In this document: one piece after another, positions 21,486 to 28,764 of the stretch
Layout of the letters: the number at the start of each line of letters is the position of its first letter
How positions within the stretch are numbered: the first letter of the stretch is position 1
Source: JBDRHL01 sp043816955
Lineage (GTDB): Bacteria; Planctomycetota; Phycisphaerae; Sedimentisphaerales; CAYZTY01
DNA length: 33,099 nucleotides
NCBI GenBank assembly: GCA_043816955.1
Contig: JBDRHL010000119.1
Location: 1-33,099 of the forward strand
Reading direction: 5' to 3'
Program-made: the position numbers and the translations under genes
The notes under the pieces: generated by a model
Told to the model about the DNA's origin: nothing
The model's database searches: none
The model's input: the letters and a program-made list of their open reading frames with translations, nothing else

Positions 21486-21700
21486 GGGGGAGCAAATTTC
21501 CACTGGAACCGGCCAGAATGAATTATAGATATGTTTGTATTATTACTACTTACTACTACTAAAAGACGACGCTTATAAATCCTTTAAAAAAGGGGTATTG
21601 AAGGAAAGGTTTCACTGGGCAGTAAGTACATAAAAAAAGCGAAAAAAACAAACATCTCCCAAAGGCTCTTTTCCAGTTTCCACTAGAAAACTACTCCCCC
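21486..21700. other. Origin with inverted ORB-like sites around an AT-rich core
   Basis: GGGGGAG plus four bases plus TTTCCACTGGAA starts at 21486 on the plus strand. The matching arrangement (GGGGGAG, four bases, TTTCTAGTGGAA) reads on the minus strand from 21700. The core TTCCASTGGAA equals the palindromic core of archaeal origin recognition boxes (TTCCAGTGGAAAC). Between them is AT-rich sequence including TACTACTTACTACTACTA. Archaeal origins place inverted ORBs around the unwinding element. Weaker half-sites are at 21607-21620 and 21742-21753. Confidence 0.65.
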
Positions 21701-21741
21701 ACACTGGTAGCGATTTTCAACAAAAGGTTTTTATAGTAGCA

Positions 21742-21753
21742 CTTCCAGTGAAC
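21742..21753 (+). promoter_or_regulatory. ORB-like half site in the initiator leader
   Basis: CTTCCAGTGAAC shares CCAGTG with the ORB core and lies 21 bases upstream of the Orc1/Cdc6 start. Binding here would allow autoregulation. Single weak site. Confidence 0.3.
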
Positions 21754-21774
21754 GCATATGAAGGTGATTTTCGA

Positions 21775-23022
21775 ATGGAGACAAGCAAGGTTCGCACTAA
21801 AATACTCAGTCAAATTCAACACATGGTAAGTAGTGCAATTATAAAAGACCGCCGTTTCCTGGATGATGAGCAGCTCATAAAAGCTGAACAATTAGCCGTA
21901 CTTGAAAAGATATTTAATGCCAATGTTCGAGATGCCGAGATACGGGAACTCAGCAGTCATTTCGCCGCAATCCTGCGAGGCGATCATCCCTGTCATCTGG
22001 CTATCTGGGGCAAGACCGGAACAGGCAAGACACTGACCTTAAGTTATTTCCTTAACCTGCTCTCCGAGATGTGCGTTGCCCAAAACATACCCATCCGCCA
22101 TGAACATCTGGATTTGTCTAATCCAAGACCATGCTTTCGGGCCCTGAACGATCTGGCCTGTCTGCTGAACGCAAGCAAGCGATACCAGAAGGGAATATCA
22201 CTTGAAGAAATGATGATCCGAATTGAAACAAAACTGGCTGACTACCAGGGCTATCTGGTTCTTTTTATTGATGAAGTTGATAATGTCCGCCGCGATAAGG
22301 ATAACTTCATGACATTTTTGGTAAGAAGGCTACCCCAAAAGATACCTGCTAAACTGATCCTGGTGTTTGTCTCAAACCGCCTGGATTGGCCTGACCACTT
22401 AGACCCAAGGGTAAAGTCATTTCTAAAACTAAATGAACTGATATTTGAACCTTACAATGCTATTGACCTTCAGCATATCCTCCGGATTCGCGTGGAAAAA
22501 GCCTTGCTTCCAAAATCTATTGAGACGGGTGTAATCGAAAAGATTGCTGCTATGGCCAGCCGTGAACATGGGGATGCACGTAAGGCAGTTGCAATGTTAG
22601 CCAAAAGTGCTTACTTAGCTGAGAAAGCCGGCACAAAACTTACGCTTGATTTGGTTGACAAGGCTGCTAATCAACTCGACCAGGATCGTTATCTCACATT
22701 ACTACGTTCAGCTCCAGCACAATTACAGGCTGCTATGATCGCTGTTGTTAATGCCACACGTCATAACCCAAAAAGCCTGGTAACTACTGGTGAAACTTAT
22801 GATGCCTACAAGGCATTCTGTAATGAAGCTAAACTGCGGCCATTGACTGGTCGTGCTTTCGGCGATCTGATATCTGAACTGGATATCTACTCGCTGCTGC
22901 GCAGCCGGGTACTTTCACGCGGCAGATACGGACGAACCCGTGAGATTGTACTTGACCTGCCAAACGAATTGATAGACAAGATATATGGCGAGATTCTGCT
23001 GAACTTTGATATACACAGTTAA
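21775..23022 (+). CDS. cdc6: Orc1/Cdc6-type replication initiator (archaeal type)
   Basis: 415 residues; start at 21775 set by AAGGTGAT, 6 bases before the ATG. AAA+ core: Walker A GKTGTGKT (79-86), Walker B LVLFIDEVD (161-169), sensor 1 asparagine 201 (LVFVSN), DPRVKSFL (210-217), PYNAIDLQHIL (227-236), sensor 2 GDARKA (266-271). C-terminal winged helix: TGETYDAYKAFC, LTGRAFGDLISELD, and SRGRYGRTREI (381-391). The winged-helix signature RYGRTxEI and the overall order are those of archaeal Orc1/Cdc6, not bacterial DnaA. It would bind origin DNA, hydrolyse ATP and load a helicase. It lies just after the iterons and ORB-like sites, and is followed on the same strand by DUF488. Confidence 0.95.
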   Translation: METSKVRTKILSQIQHMVSSAIIKDRRFLDDEQLIKAEQLAVLEKIFNANVRDAEIRELSSHFAAILRGDHPCHLAIWGKTGTGKTLTLSYFLNLLSEMCVAQNIPIRHEHLDLSNPRPCFRALNDLACLLNASKRYQKGISLEEMMIRIETKLADYQGYLVLFIDEVDNVRRDKDNFMTFLVRRLPQKIPAKLILVFVSNRLDWPDHLDPRVKSFLKLNELIFEPYNAIDLQHILRIRVEKALLPKSIETGVIEKIAAMASREHGDARKAVAMLAKSAYLAEKAGTKLTLDLVDKAANQLDQDRYLTLLRSAPAQLQAAMIAVVNATRHNPKSLVTTGETYDAYKAFCNEAKLRPLTGRAFGDLISELDIYSLLRSRVLSRGRYGRTREIVLDLPNELIDKIYGEILLNFDIHS

Positions 23023-23107
23023 GGAAAGCATGGTGTCAATAGCAAACCACAGAAGGTTTACTAACCACCTGATTTAAAACAACTTTTAACAAACGAGAAG
23101 AAGTGTC

Positions 23108-23470
23108 ATGATAAAAACAAAATCCGTGTATGATTCCGCTGAAGAAACGGATGGTGAAAGAATCCTGATTAGCCGATATTTGCCCCGTGGTTTTTCTAAA
23201 GAGCGGTTGTTTCTGACAGAGCATTTGAAAGAGCTGGCACCCAGCGTTGAATTGCTGCGGGATTGGAAAAACCGTAATATTTCCTGGGAAAGCTATAAGA
23301 AACGTTACCATCAAGAGATGACAGCACAATTGGGAAAGATTAAGGAACTGGCAAAGAGAGCAAATAGCAGAACAATAACCCTGCTATGTTTCGAGCGGGA
23401 GAAAAATCCTTTCTGTCACAGGCATTTGCTGAAGGGGTTGATCGAGAAATGCAGAAAAGTCAGGACTTAG
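23108..23470 (+). CDS. DUF488 family protein
   Basis: 120 residues starting MIKTKSVYDSAEETDGERILISRYLPRGFSKERL. This follows the DUF488 pattern (IKxKRVYDPxEExDGxRVLVDRLWPRG), with the usual Leu/Glu-rich helices (LTEHLKELAPSVELLRDW) and a shortened C-terminus (TLLCFEREKNPFCHR instead of TLLYAARDxxxNHA). The conserved WPRG is LPRG here. The SD is weak (GAGAAGAAG). DUF488 genes are usually chromosomal; here one sits between two replication genes. Biochemical role of the family unknown. Confidence 0.8.
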   Translation: MIKTKSVYDSAEETDGERILISRYLPRGFSKERLFLTEHLKELAPSVELLRDWKNRNISWESYKKRYHQEMTAQLGKIKELAKRANSRTITLLCFEREKNPFCHRHLLKGLIEKCRKVRT

Positions 23471-23542
23471 GGGGAATGGATATACCGGTGCTATTCTTAA
23501 CAGAAAGTCACCTTGGTTAGTTATACCTCTACAAGTGCACAA

Positions 23543-24460
23543 CTACGACGCCAGGGACGCTCGGCAACACAGGCTGCCAATCATAGATCCCTGCATAACC
23601 TGAAGATTGCCGCCTCTCGCCCAGATTTTCCCGGAGACGCCATCAGGAAATATACGATCCAGTTCTGTTGCCCATATAAAATTCGATGGCTGCATTTCTT
23701 GTATCAATTTACATAAAGCTGCCAGACGCCCGGTTGTTCTCGTGAGGAAAAGCAAATGAAAGCCCTGTAAATAGGGAATGTCGAATATATCTTCATATCG
23801 CTTATATTTCAGGCTCTGAAAATACCACTGATAATTGAGTATTTTCTGGCGAATGTCAGACATGTCCCGTTGTGGACTGGATAATGTTTCGGTTCCACAA
23901 TCGACCTCAAGAAAATACAGAACACTTCTCTGTGTAACTGCATAGGTAGAGCCAATTACAGCATCCGGTGTAAATTTGATCTGGCGTACAGTTCTGCGGC
24001 CAATTGGTGAATAGTCAGTTGTAATTATGCGCCCATCAGGCTCTCGCGGTACAAAGGGTGAATTATAAGCCAGAAATCTGAAATTAAGCTTCGGAAGCAC
24101 CCTCTCAACCTGATTGAGATGTATTCTGAACCAATTCATCAAAAGTTGATGGTCATTAAGACGAGTGCTTACGGGGCCAACACTTTCATATGGTACATCC
24201 TTACCTATGAGATTCTTTTCCCTAAGAGTGTCAACTCCTTCCTCACTTAATCCCAGTAGTTCTTCAGGCCGGCCAAAATTCCGTCCAAACCCATTATTTG
24301 TTACTTTTACCAATCTTTCCTTTTTGAGATCGCGAAGACGTTTCCTGAGCGCCGGCCTATTCTTCTGTAAAAGCGCTGCAAGTTGGGTCACGGTGAGGAT
24401 TCTGTATTCTGCAAGATACTCAGCAATCTTATCATCGCCTTTTTGAAATCTGAAACCCAT
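23543..24460 (-). CDS. Replication-relaxation family protein
   Basis: 305 residues. Residues about 9-60 form a winged helix (IAEYLAEYRILTVTQLAALLQKNRPALRKRLRDLKKERLV). LGLSEEGVDTLRE and then NDHQLLMNWFRIHLNQV, TPDAVIGSTY and LYFLEVDCGTETL match the Replic_Relax family (PF13814), which may have a nuclease-like fold in its second half (D then EVDxGTE). Such proteins occur next to replication genes of plasmids and integrated elements. SD GGAGATAATAG. Its minus-strand orientation converges on the initiator and DUF488 genes. Confidence 0.75.
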   Translation of the reverse strand: MGFRFQKGDDKIAEYLAEYRILTVTQLAALLQKNRPALRKRLRDLKKERLVKVTNNGFGRNFGRPEELLGLSEEGVDTLREKNLIGKDVPYESVGPVSTRLNDHQLLMNWFRIHLNQVERVLPKLNFRFLAYNSPFVPREPDGRIITTDYSPIGRRTVRQIKFTPDAVIGSTYAVTQRSVLYFLEVDCGTETLSSPQRDMSDIRQKILNYQWYFQSLKYKRYEDIFDIPYLQGFHLLFLTRTTGRLAALCKLIQEMQPSNFIWATELDRIFPDGVSGKIWARGGNLQVMQGSMIGSLCCRASLAS

Positions 24461-24506
24461 AACTATTATCTCCTAAATTCCAATTAACATTATTTTCTAC
24501 CATACT

Positions 24507-24661
24507 CTCTGTAATATAAAGATGGCGAACGGCCTTTTTAATTTCACAAATCTCAAAAAAATTCGGTTTTTTGGCCTGTTTTAGAAAAAAATCAAAAAAT
24601 CTGCAAAAAAATCCCCAAAAGTGAAATTAAAAGGCTCGAAATCCCACTTTACCTTACAGAG
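24507..24661. repeat. Nested inverted repeat of 155 bp
   Basis: Outer arms CTCTGTAA (24507-24514) with TTACAGAG (24654-24661) and TAAAG (24517-24521) with CTTTA (24647-24651). Inner arms GCCTTTTTAATTTCAC (24532-24547) with GTGAAATTAAAAGGC (24621-24635), one extra T. It lies in the divergent promoter region between the replication-relaxation gene and the 24707 gene. Either a paired RNA leader or a palindromic DNA site. Confidence 0.5.
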
Positions 24662-24706
24662 AAGAAAAAAACAGAATCAATCGAGCAAAAAACAGTGAGG
24701 CATAAA

Positions 24707-24874
24707 ATGGAAACAGAAAGCAAGCCGGGAAATAGAGCCAATTGGTCTAATCAACAACAAACATTCACCTGGATCATAATACCAACTGAAGCTGGCCCGT
24801 TTTCCCGATTAGGCCCGCCAGCTCGCATCCTTGGAGAATCACTGTTTCAAGCTGACTTGTTTTCAATATCGTAA
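24707..24874 (+). CDS. Small 55-aa protein
   Basis: 55 residues: METESKPGNRANWSNQQQTF then TWIIIPTEAGPFSRLGPPARILGESLFQADLFSIS. The SD TGAGG with 7-base spacing supports it. It is followed by the PC4-like gene on the same strand. AGCTGG/CCAGCT near its 3' end may be a small stem. No family recognised. Confidence 0.5.
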   Translation: METESKPGNRANWSNQQQTFTWIIIPTEAGPFSRLGPPARILGESLFQADLFSIS

Positions 24875-24905
24875 ATATAAAAAAACTATTTGAGAGGATA
24901 TCACA

Positions 24906-25142
24906 ATGCGAAAGCCAGAAAAGAAATTCAGTTGCGGCCCAGTCTCAGCAAGCATCTGGGCAAAAACCAAAACAGTAGAGGGTAAAACAGTCAAGTTTTA
25001 CTCTGTAACAATCACTAAGGCTTACAAAGAAGGCGAAGATTGGAAATACACAAACAGCTTTAACATCGAAGATCTTCCGAAAGTCGCGTTGGTCGCAAAC
25101 GAGGCCTACAAATATGTACGGCTTCGCGAAAATGATTCATAG
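24906..25142 (+). CDS. PC4-like small protein, copy 3 (divergent)
   Basis: 78 residues starting MRKPEKKFSCGPVSASIWAK. It shares the core of the 16753 and 20072 proteins: F-x-x-G-x-V-x-A-x-x-W, KTVKFYSVTITKAYKEG, W-K-Y-T-N-S-F then a helix EDLPKVALVANEAYKYVRL. I have seen near-identical short proteins in other mobile elements. SD GAGAGGATATC. It is the second gene of the three-gene run before the tRNA. Confidence 0.65.
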   Translation: MRKPEKKFSCGPVSASIWAKTKTVEGKTVKFYSVTITKAYKEGEDWKYTNSFNIEDLPKVALVANEAYKYVRLRENDS

Positions 25143-25182
25143 TAAAAGTGAAACAAGCCTTAAAATATGAAAGTAGGCTATT

Positions 25183-25437
25183 ATGGAAAACACAACGGAA
25201 AAAGACAAACCGGAAAGAGCTGCTATCCTTTGGATGAACGAAGCTATTGCATATCTTGGTCTCGACCGGCTCGGTATAACCCGCCCAGACTTGGCAATGC
25301 ATAGACTTATCAGAAAAGGTGCTTTGCACCCAAAGAAAATTTGTGGGCATCTTGTATTTGATAAAACGGAATTGGACATTGTTGTTGCAAACGGCGACCA
25401 AAAGAGAGGGAGGGGCAGGCCGAGAAAAGTAGGCTAA
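25183..25437 (+). CDS. Excisionase-like HTH protein with AT-hook
   Basis: 84 residues. After a polar start, WMNEAIAYLGLDRLGITRPDLAMHRLIRKGALHPKKICGHLVFDKTELD reads as a MerR/excisionase-type winged helix (A-x-x-L-G, then R-x-x-x-x-G, then a turn and the wing). The C-terminus has the AT-hook KRGRGRPRK (about 74-82). SD AAGTAGG. Its position beside the tRNA and near a tandem 11-bp repeat fits a recombination directionality factor, though no integrase is in view. Could also be a transcription regulator. Confidence 0.65.
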   Translation: MENTTEKDKPERAAILWMNEAIAYLGLDRLGITRPDLAMHRLIRKGALHPKKICGHLVFDKTELDIVVANGDQKRGRGRPRKVG

Positions 25438-25454
25438 TCAACGATTTTTTGGCT

Positions 25455-25476
25455 ATTCTGCGTGAATTCTGCGTGA
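25455..25476. repeat. Tandem 11-bp direct repeat
   Basis: ATTCTGCGTGA occurs twice back to back (25455-25465, 25466-25476), about 85 bases from the tRNA 3' end and next to the excisionase-like gene. Excisionases often bind short direct repeats beside the attachment site, so it is a candidate site. Confidence 0.5.
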
Positions 25477-25523
25477 CAACAAATACGATTAATTCAGTAA
25501 TTAATTTTTTCACAAACAAAAAA

Positions 25524-25550
25524 CCCATATAAGCCTTTGGCTTGTATGGG
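25524..25550 (-). terminator. Terminator of tRNA-Pro (bidirectional)
   Basis: CCCATATAAGCC (25524-25535) pairs with GGCTTGTATGGG (25539-25550), with one wobble, loop TTT. On the minus strand it is followed by TTTTTTGTTTG. It lies 11 bases from the tRNA end. Confidence 0.8.
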
Positions 25551-25560
25551 TTTATCTAAA

Positions 25561-25635
25561 TCGGGGTGATAGGATTCGAACCTACGGCCTCCTGCTCCCA
25601 AACCAGGCGCTCTAGCCAAGCTGAGCTACACCCCG
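25561..25635 (-). tRNA. trnP: tRNA-Pro(TGG), probable attachment site
   Basis: 75 bases on the minus strand with acceptor CGGGGTG/CACCCCG, D-arm GCTC/GAGC, anticodon loop TTTGGGA (TGG), T-arm GTAGG-TTCGAAT-CCTAT and discriminator A; no encoded CCA. C1-G72 is bacterial. In the anticodon stem (CCTGG/GCAGG) the pair at 31-39 is G-G, where the usual stem is CCTGC/GCAGG. The element lies on the 3' side, as expected for tRNA-targeting integration. The junction is a likely attR. Confidence 0.9.
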
Positions 25636-25724
25636 CTCTTTTCGAATACCTTTCGCTTGCGCGGGACACTCCAGTCTATTCAGGGTGTTATTCTACCAAT
25701 ATCACCCCAAAAAACAAATAATTA

Positions 25725-25752
25725 TTGCATATTGCCGTCATCCTGTTATTAT
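25725..25752 (+). promoter_or_regulatory. Possible sigma70-type promoter for the lipoprotein gene
   Basis: TTGCAT (25725-25730), 16 bases, TATTAT (25747-25752). About 70 bases upstream of the 25823 start. Visible by eye only. Confidence 0.35.
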
Positions 25753-25822
25753 GCCGCGATTCAGACTAAAAAACGACACTGCATACGCTTTCTTATTGCA
25801 CGATTTACCCAGGAGGATATCT

Positions 25823-27481
25823 ATGATGCGACATTGGCCACTTTTAGCAGTTGTTTTTGTACATGCACTTGGCTGCTGCGCCTTTAGTAAGAATCAGCCG
25901 GAGTCAACGATCGAACCAGGAAAAAAAGTAATTATTTTTGACGGCCAGATAACCCCCAGCGAGATATTACAACGCCAAAAAGAGTTGTCACACCGACCCA
26001 TTAACGGATTAGTCGGGTATCTCAGCCTTACTGACGTAGACTACTCACCCGACGTGTTCTGGTCGGATCAGAATATACCACAGCAGGCTTTTACTACAGA
26101 CATGAACGCTGCCGATCAGGCAAAATCTGGTTCGAAGCTCGAAGTTTTTATCCGACTCAATGTCGTACCCGGAAACGTCGACTGGTTTGATGACAAGGCC
26201 TGGGACGCCATTACCGCAAAGTTCGTAAACGCCGCCAAAGTTGCCCGTGCTGCCGGCTGGCCTGGAATCATTCTGGATACTGAGCAGTATCAGTACAAAC
26301 CATTTGCCTACTGGTCGCACCCGCTGGCTGCCGAAAAGTCGTTTTCTCAGTACCAGGACCAGGCTCGCAATAGAGGAATACAACTTGCTCAGGCCGTCAA
26401 ACTGTTCTTTGCGGATGTGAAGATTTTTATCACATTCGGATACTGGGCGCTCGCTGAAGAATTATACCAGGGGCTGTCCCGCGAAAAAGCCGGTTTTGCA
26501 CTGCTGCCGGATTTTCTCGACGGGCTTATGGCAGGAAATGAAAAGCTTACTATCATTGACGGCTATGAAAAATCCTATGGATACAGGACATACAGCCAGT
26601 TTATAAACGCAGCCAAGGAAATTCGCGATTGCCGCAGTTTCTCAAGCGATCCGAATCGCTATGACAAGCAGCTTAAAGTCGGCTTCGGCCTATGGATCGC
26701 CAACGCCCTTACCTGGGACCTTGAGAATTTCCAAAACAATTATTTCACACCGGAAGAATTTGAACATGCCCTGCATTATGCACTTAAAGTCAGTGATGAG
26801 TATGTATGGATTTACACCGGAGCAGTCAGCCACTTCTGGCAGAACGAATTTCCCAAAGCCTATTGGGATGCAATCAGAAACGCCCGCGACGTCCATCCCC
26901 TTGATTTTGTCGCCAGAACACAGGAACAGCAAAGTCCCCCGCAAAAGTCTGAGCCACCTCAAGACGTAAAAATATCCGCAAAAGGAAGGGCAGATTACTC
27001 CGATGAATACGTCTTTTCCAGACTCTGGACAAAATACAAGCTGATTGCCGATCTGCCCAAGCAGGGCTGGAAATTCAAAGAAGACCCCAATCAGGTCGGA
27101 CTTGAGCAGAAATGGTATGCTCTCGAACTGGATGATTCAAAATGGGGCGATATTGAAATCGGTGACTGGTGGGAGGCATTTGACTACCTCTACACGGGAT
27201 ATGCATGGTATAGAAAAAACTGGACTGTGCCTGCTGAAGCTATCGGAAATCCAAAACTCCTGCTGGCATTCGGCGCCGTCGACGAAGACTGCTGGATATA
27301 CATCGACGGCAAGTTTGTCGATTCCTTCACGCACGGCGGCTCCGGCTGGAACACTCCATTTGAGATTGACGTCACGAATCATATCACACCCGGTAAAACC
27401 CACCTCATTGCGGTTAGAGTAGTCGATACAGCCGGGCCTGGTGGAATCTGGAAGTCTGTTAAACTCATCGCGCCAAAATAA
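25823..27481 (+). CDS. Lipoprotein, glycosidase-like with C-terminal sugar-binding domain
   Basis: 552 residues. Start at 25823 follows AGGAGGATATCT. A signal peptide MMRHWPLLAVVFVHALGC with C18 as lipidation site (box ALGC, slightly atypical). The middle (about 45-370) reads as a TIM barrel (LILDTEQYQY near 155, FITFGYWALAEELY near 205, YVWIYTGAVSHFW near 330). The C-terminus (about 400-552) resembles a galactose-binding/GH2 sugar-binding jelly roll (YTGYAWYRKNWTVP, AVDEDCWIYIDGK, ITPGKTHLIAVRV). The exact glycosidase family is not recognised. It lies beside the amino-sugar genes and may act on an extracellular glycan. Confidence 0.75.
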   Translation: MMRHWPLLAVVFVHALGCCAFSKNQPESTIEPGKKVIIFDGQITPSEILQRQKELSHRPINGLVGYLSLTDVDYSPDVFWSDQNIPQQAFTTDMNAADQAKSGSKLEVFIRLNVVPGNVDWFDDKAWDAITAKFVNAAKVARAAGWPGIILDTEQYQYKPFAYWSHPLAAEKSFSQYQDQARNRGIQLAQAVKLFFADVKIFITFGYWALAEELYQGLSREKAGFALLPDFLDGLMAGNEKLTIIDGYEKSYGYRTYSQFINAAKEIRDCRSFSSDPNRYDKQLKVGFGLWIANALTWDLENFQNNYFTPEEFEHALHYALKVSDEYVWIYTGAVSHFWQNEFPKAYWDAIRNARDVHPLDFVARTQEQQSPPQKSEPPQDVKISAKGRADYSDEYVFSRLWTKYKLIADLPKQGWKFKEDPNQVGLEQKWYALELDDSKWGDIEIGDWWEAFDYLYTGYAWYRKNWTVPAEAIGNPKLLLAFGAVDEDCWIYIDGKFVDSFTHGGSGWNTPFEIDVTNHITPGKTHLIAVRVVDTAGPGGIWKSVKLIAPK

Positions 27482-27535
27482 AAAATTCCGCCCGATTCGA
27501 TCGATCATAACGCACGGATATTATATCCCGCAAAA

Positions 27536-28693
27536 TCAATTGCTGTAGACGATCTTTCCGTCAATAAACGTTGATACACAATTATATTTTGAATCCAGTA
27601 CCGCTAAGTCTGCCCTCCTGGTCGATTCGATGCTGCCAATTTCGCCATCAACTTTTAACACTCTTGCCGGGTTAGTCGACGTAAATCTTGCCGCATCACA
27701 AAGGCTTACGTCGCATTTCTCAATAAGATTGGCAAATACATGATTCATCGTAATCACACTGCCTACCAGTGTCCCGTCAGCCACAAGTCTCGCTGTGCCG
27801 TTTTTGGTAGTGAACTTCCGCCCGTTAGTCATCATGTATTCACCACCGGCAAGACCTGCCCCGGCCATGCTGTCTGTCACAGCGATGAACCTGTTCGGGC
27901 TGAGAAGACCTATCGCAAATTTCACCCATTGCGGTAAAACATGATGCATGTCACAGATAACCTGGCAGCTCAGCCTTTCATCCGCAAGAAGCTTCTCAAC
28001 CACCGCTTTGTCAATTCGCCCGCTCTCAATATCGGCTGGTCTCAAAAAAGTATTGAACAGATGACATACATTACTCAGGCCTGCTGCAATCGCACTGCAG
28101 ATCTCGTCTTCGTCTGCACAGGAGTGACCCGCTGAGACCGTTATATTATGACCCGCCAGATACCTTATCACCTCCTGACTGTTCGGCAGCTCCGGCGAAA
28201 GTGTCATTACCCTTAAAACATCACCGACAGCATCAATATACCGCGTACACTCTGCTGTATCCATTGGCCGAAGATACCTCGCGTTCATTCCCCCCTTATA
28301 CTCAGGATTAATAAAAGGTCCTTCAAACTCTGCGCCAAAAATCCTCGCACAACCGCCTTTCCATCGCTGCTGAGCTTGTCGCACATTGCGTCCAAACTCA
28401 ATATATCTTTCCTCACTCACCGAGGCTGCTGCAGGCAGAAAACCCGTCGTGCCGTGACGAATCTGTTCAAACGCTGCACCTGTAATGCTGTTCATATCAA
28501 ATATCGTATGCTCACCAACACCATGCAGATGCATATCAATGAAACCCGGCAGAACAAGCCAGCTGCCAAAATCGTAAACTTTGCCAATATCGGCAGCTTT
28601 TGTATCGATCCCTGTGATCCGCTCACCCTCAATCCGTACAAAACCGGGAAAAACATCCTTCGGCGTAACAATTCGACCTCTGACGTAAAACAT
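27536..28693 (-). CDS. nagA: N-acetylglucosamine-6-phosphate deacetylase
   Basis: 385 residues from MFYVRGRIVTPKDV. Metal and active-site motifs in order: FIDMHLHGVGEH (about 51-62), EFEGPFINP (glutamate of EGPF), SAGHS (His), CHLFNTFLRP (His), VTDSMAGAG (Asp). All are expected for NagA-type amidohydrolases. It removes acetate from GlcNAc-6-phosphate to give glucosamine-6-phosphate. Start at 28693 is preferred to 28714 because of GGTGTGA upstream. It follows the kinase gene after a terminator hairpin. Confidence 0.95.
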   Translation of the reverse strand: MFYVRGRIVTPKDVFPGFVRIEGERITGIDTKAADIGKVYDFGSWLVLPGFIDMHLHGVGEHTIFDMNSITGAAFEQIRHGTTGFLPAAASVSEERYIEFGRNVRQAQQRWKGGCARIFGAEFEGPFINPEYKGGMNARYLRPMDTAECTRYIDAVGDVLRVMTLSPELPNSQEVIRYLAGHNITVSAGHSCADEDEICSAIAAGLSNVCHLFNTFLRPADIESGRIDKAVVEKLLADERLSCQVICDMHHVLPQWVKFAIGLLSPNRFIAVTDSMAGAGLAGGEYMMTNGRKFTTKNGTARLVADGTLVGSVITMNHVFANLIEKCDVSLCDAARFTSTNPARVLKVDGEIGSIESTRRADLAVLDSKYNCVSTFIDGKIVYSN

Positions 28694-28727
28694 CAATTCA
28701 CACCAGTCTCTCAAACCTGAAAGCTAA

Positions 28728-28749
28728 AAGGCCCGACTCAGCGGGCCTT
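28728..28749 (-). terminator. Terminator after the kinase gene
   Basis: AAGGCCCG (28728-28735) pairs with CGGGCCTT (28742-28749); on the minus strand it is followed by TTAGC. It separates the PIG-L-to-kinase operon from nagA, although readthrough is possible. Confidence 0.6.
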
Positions 28750-28764
28750 CATTAATTCGGCTGA

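Noticed and set aside
1..25560. Prophage
   Set aside because: No capsid, terminase, portal, tail or lysis gene was recognised. The origin and gene content fit an integrated plasmid better.
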